DNA from: an uncultured SAR324 cluster bacterium
GTDB lineage: Bacteria; SAR324; NAC60-12
Reading direction: 5' to 3'
NCBI GenBank assembly: GCA_902513935.1
Contig: CABXOR010000009.1
Location: forward strand, 1-41,587
DNA length: 41,587 bases
The notes beneath the pieces are model-generated. The model was not told the origin of the DNA. It saw only the letters and a list, made by a program, of their open reading frames with translations, and did not search any database. Position numbers and translations under genes: made by a program. How positions within the stretch are numbered: position 1 is the stretch's first letter; every line of letters begins with the position of its first letter. Below, piece after piece: positions 40,302-41,587 of the stretch.

Positions 40302-40660
40302 ACTTATTTTTGCAGGAAAATAAAAATGTTCTCAGTGTAAACAGATTGAAACATGAAAAATTAATAATTGTTTTATTTGTTCTCAAAACAGGAATTTGCA
40401 CTGGGTTATCACCTTGCAGCAGAATTCATTCTAAACCAGATCTTTCAGAACATCAATGAAAGAGCAGTTTATGTCAGAACGGGATATGCTGTTTTCAACA
40501 TTTAATTATGATCTGAGAATAAAATAATTAACATTAACTTGTTCTTCAAGGAGAAAAAATAAGGAATTTTAAACTCATTTTCTTGCGCTTTGCGGAAAAC
40601 TCAGTTAATAAGGTTAGTGTAAAGAATTCTACTCATCATTTTAAGTCAGCTAAGGAAAAA
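40302..40660. other. Intergenic stretch between divergent genes
   Basis: AT-rich. A 38-codon open stretch (about 40388-40504, EFALGYHLAAEFILNQIFQN and on) has no ATG or ribosome site. I see no repeat, RNA gene or clear promoter. Confidence 0.45.
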
Positions 40661-41128
40661 ATGGAATCTCAATTAACATCCGGTTTACAACCTGAACTGC
40701 TGGAAGACGACCAGAAGCTGTGGTTTGCCTATGCGATCTGCGGTGCAATAACATCTGATGGTTCAGTTGCTCCCGAGGAGCTTGAATACCTTGAACGGGC
40801 ACTCGCTTTTTTACCTTCTGAGACAGAAGTGAATGACATGATGCGGGCCGTGAAAGACCAAAAACTTCCGGAATTAGACCGTTTTCCCGGTGCAACGAGA
40901 GAAATGGAAGTAAAAATACTCATCGACCTGACCTCAGTTATTTCTGTTGACAATGTCCTTGGTGCAAACGAAATCGACTTTCTTCTGCACATTGGCCGTA
41001 AGCTTGGTTTTGGTCGAGAATTTGTCCGGGTTATCATCCGTTGGGCCAGCGAGGGAATTGTCTGGAGACGTAAAATGCAGCACCTTATTGACGCAGGAAG
41101 TTCACTTGAAGCAGAATATACAGATTGA
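40661..41128 (+). CDS. TerB-like protein
   Basis: 155 residues from ATG 40661, preferred over TTG 40583 because TAAGGA lies six bases ahead. The all-helical core resembles TerB/tellurite-resistance-like domains: FAYAICGAITSDGSVAPEEL, EYLERALAFLPS, and a second half VKILIDLTSVISVDNVLGAN, EIDFLLHIGRKLGFG with two acidic calcium/metal-like turns (SDGSV, NEIDF). It is probably cytoplasmic and may bind metal or act with membrane partners; function is unknown. Confidence 0.6.
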   Translation: MESQLTSGLQPELLEDDQKLWFAYAICGAITSDGSVAPEELEYLERALAFLPSETEVNDMMRAVKDQKLPELDRFPGATREMEVKILIDLTSVISVDNVLGANEIDFLLHIGRKLGFGREFVRVIIRWASEGIVWRRKMQHLIDAGSSLEAEYTD

Positions 41129-41202
41129 GCGCCAGCCTGCTCTCCAAAATTGATGACAGAATTTCTGCAATTATCGGGACCGCAGAGATTTTCTGTTCAA
41201 GA

Positions 41203-41586
41203 TTATTCTGGAAGAATGAGACTAGTCAGAACGTGTCTGGTTTTTCCTGCTTTGAACTGTAGCAGATGGTAGGGAGAGGCTGCTGCAAATGTAAATTCAA
41301 AATTAGTTTTTTCCCGAGGTAGAAGGGCGCGTAACAATCCGGATTGGGGTGAAACCAGAATCGTGTGTGCATTCATGACTCCAAGTGGAGTGTCCATTCT
41401 GATTTTTTCCTGTGTTTCAGCCCACATGCTGATCATGCTCATTGTACGTGGGAATCCTTTTTTTTCCAACTCAATGGCCAGCAGCGGGATAAAAAGGGTG
41501 AAGGAAAATTTTTTGGTCTGCAGAATTTGTTTTAAATATTTTCGTAGGAAAAAAATAACGACCTCAAAAGGAACCGCATTTTCGGT
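41203..41586 (-). CDS. 3' part of an unknown gene, cut by the right edge
   Basis: The minus-strand frame stays open to the window edge (ATG and TTG inside are not needed) and ends at 41203, leaving 127 codons. The tail contains EVVIFFLRKYLKQILQTKKF, FTLFIPLLAIELEKKGFP, SMISMWAETQEKIRMDTPLG and FTFAAASPYHLLQFKAGKTR. I do not recognise it. Confidence 0.5.
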   Translation of the reverse strand, partial: TENAVPFEVVIFFLRKYLKQILQTKKFSFTLFIPLLAIELEKKGFPRTMSMISMWAETQEKIRMDTPLGVMNAHTILVSPQSGLLRALLPREKTNFEFTFAAASPYHLLQFKAGKTRHVLTSLILPE

Positions 41587-41587
41587 G

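Noticed and set aside
40388..40504. Open stretch EFALGYHLAAEF upstream of the TerB-like gene
   Set aside because: No start codon with a ribosome site, and stops lie just upstream.

Overview
The window looks like a piece of chromosome from a Gram-negative, probably marine, heterotroph. It encodes lipoproteins, signal peptides, an outer-membrane beta-barrel, a Prc-type periplasmic protease and an ectoine-hydrolase-like enzyme. The style of the left half (secreted MORN, pentapeptide and propeller proteins in AT-rich DNA) reminds me of SAR324-type deltaproteobacterial relatives. That placement is inference only, because there is no rRNA or tRNA gene here to anchor it.

The left half (about 1-18,900) is a patchwork island: AT-rich, low in gene density, and full of intergenic repeats and broken genes. 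Its native theme is exported repeat-fold proteins: a seven-bladed propeller protein (158-1510), three MORN proteins (4830-5597, 5735-7480, 18200-18646), a membrane-anchored pentapeptide-repeat protein (15057-15917) and a Ser/Asn-rich pentapeptide-period lipoprotein (16250-16678). Most of these sit next to copies of one ~110-bp intergenic module. The module has an inverted repeat at its distal end, next to the 3' end of the previous gene. At its other end it carries a strong sigma70-like promoter (TTGTAA, 17 bases, TATATA or TATATT) next to the following gene. The same module drives a TauD-family dioxygenase. Metabolic genes of different composition are scattered among these: an SDR oxidoreductase nested inside a ~700-bp non-coding repeat element, a GC-rich AI-2E-family permease flanked by 37-bp direct repeats next to an integrase remnant, and a tartrate/isopropylmalate-type dehydrogenase. 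Several loci are frameshifted remnants (7597-8291, 13029-13234, 13345-13464, 13461-13931).

The right half (about 19,200-41,587) is ordinary, gene-dense chromosome with good operon logic. It holds prc-hpt; a mannose-6-phosphate-isomerase-type cupin; an outer-membrane barrel followed by a 2-hydroxyacid dehydrogenase; a J-domain/HEAT/MshEN-like fusion; a Wzz remnant; pmbA(tldE)-thpR; two tandem paralogous ~700-residue lipoproteins; an asd-ask-doeA-like cluster around aspartate semialdehyde and ectoine; a CDP-alcohol phosphatidyltransferase; a divergent CoaBC; a PIN-PhoH ATPase; and a TerB-like protein. A truncated unknown gene runs off the right edge.

The most novel material is (1) the promoter-and-hairpin module that punctuates the exported repeat-protein genes, (2) the paired ~650-bp non-coding element, one copy of which has swallowed an SDR gene, (3) a second repeat family containing a short leader-like ORF behind a near-perfect Shine-Dalgarno and overlapping a hairpin, and (4) secreted proteins that share one N-terminal domain but carry unrelated repeat folds behind it.
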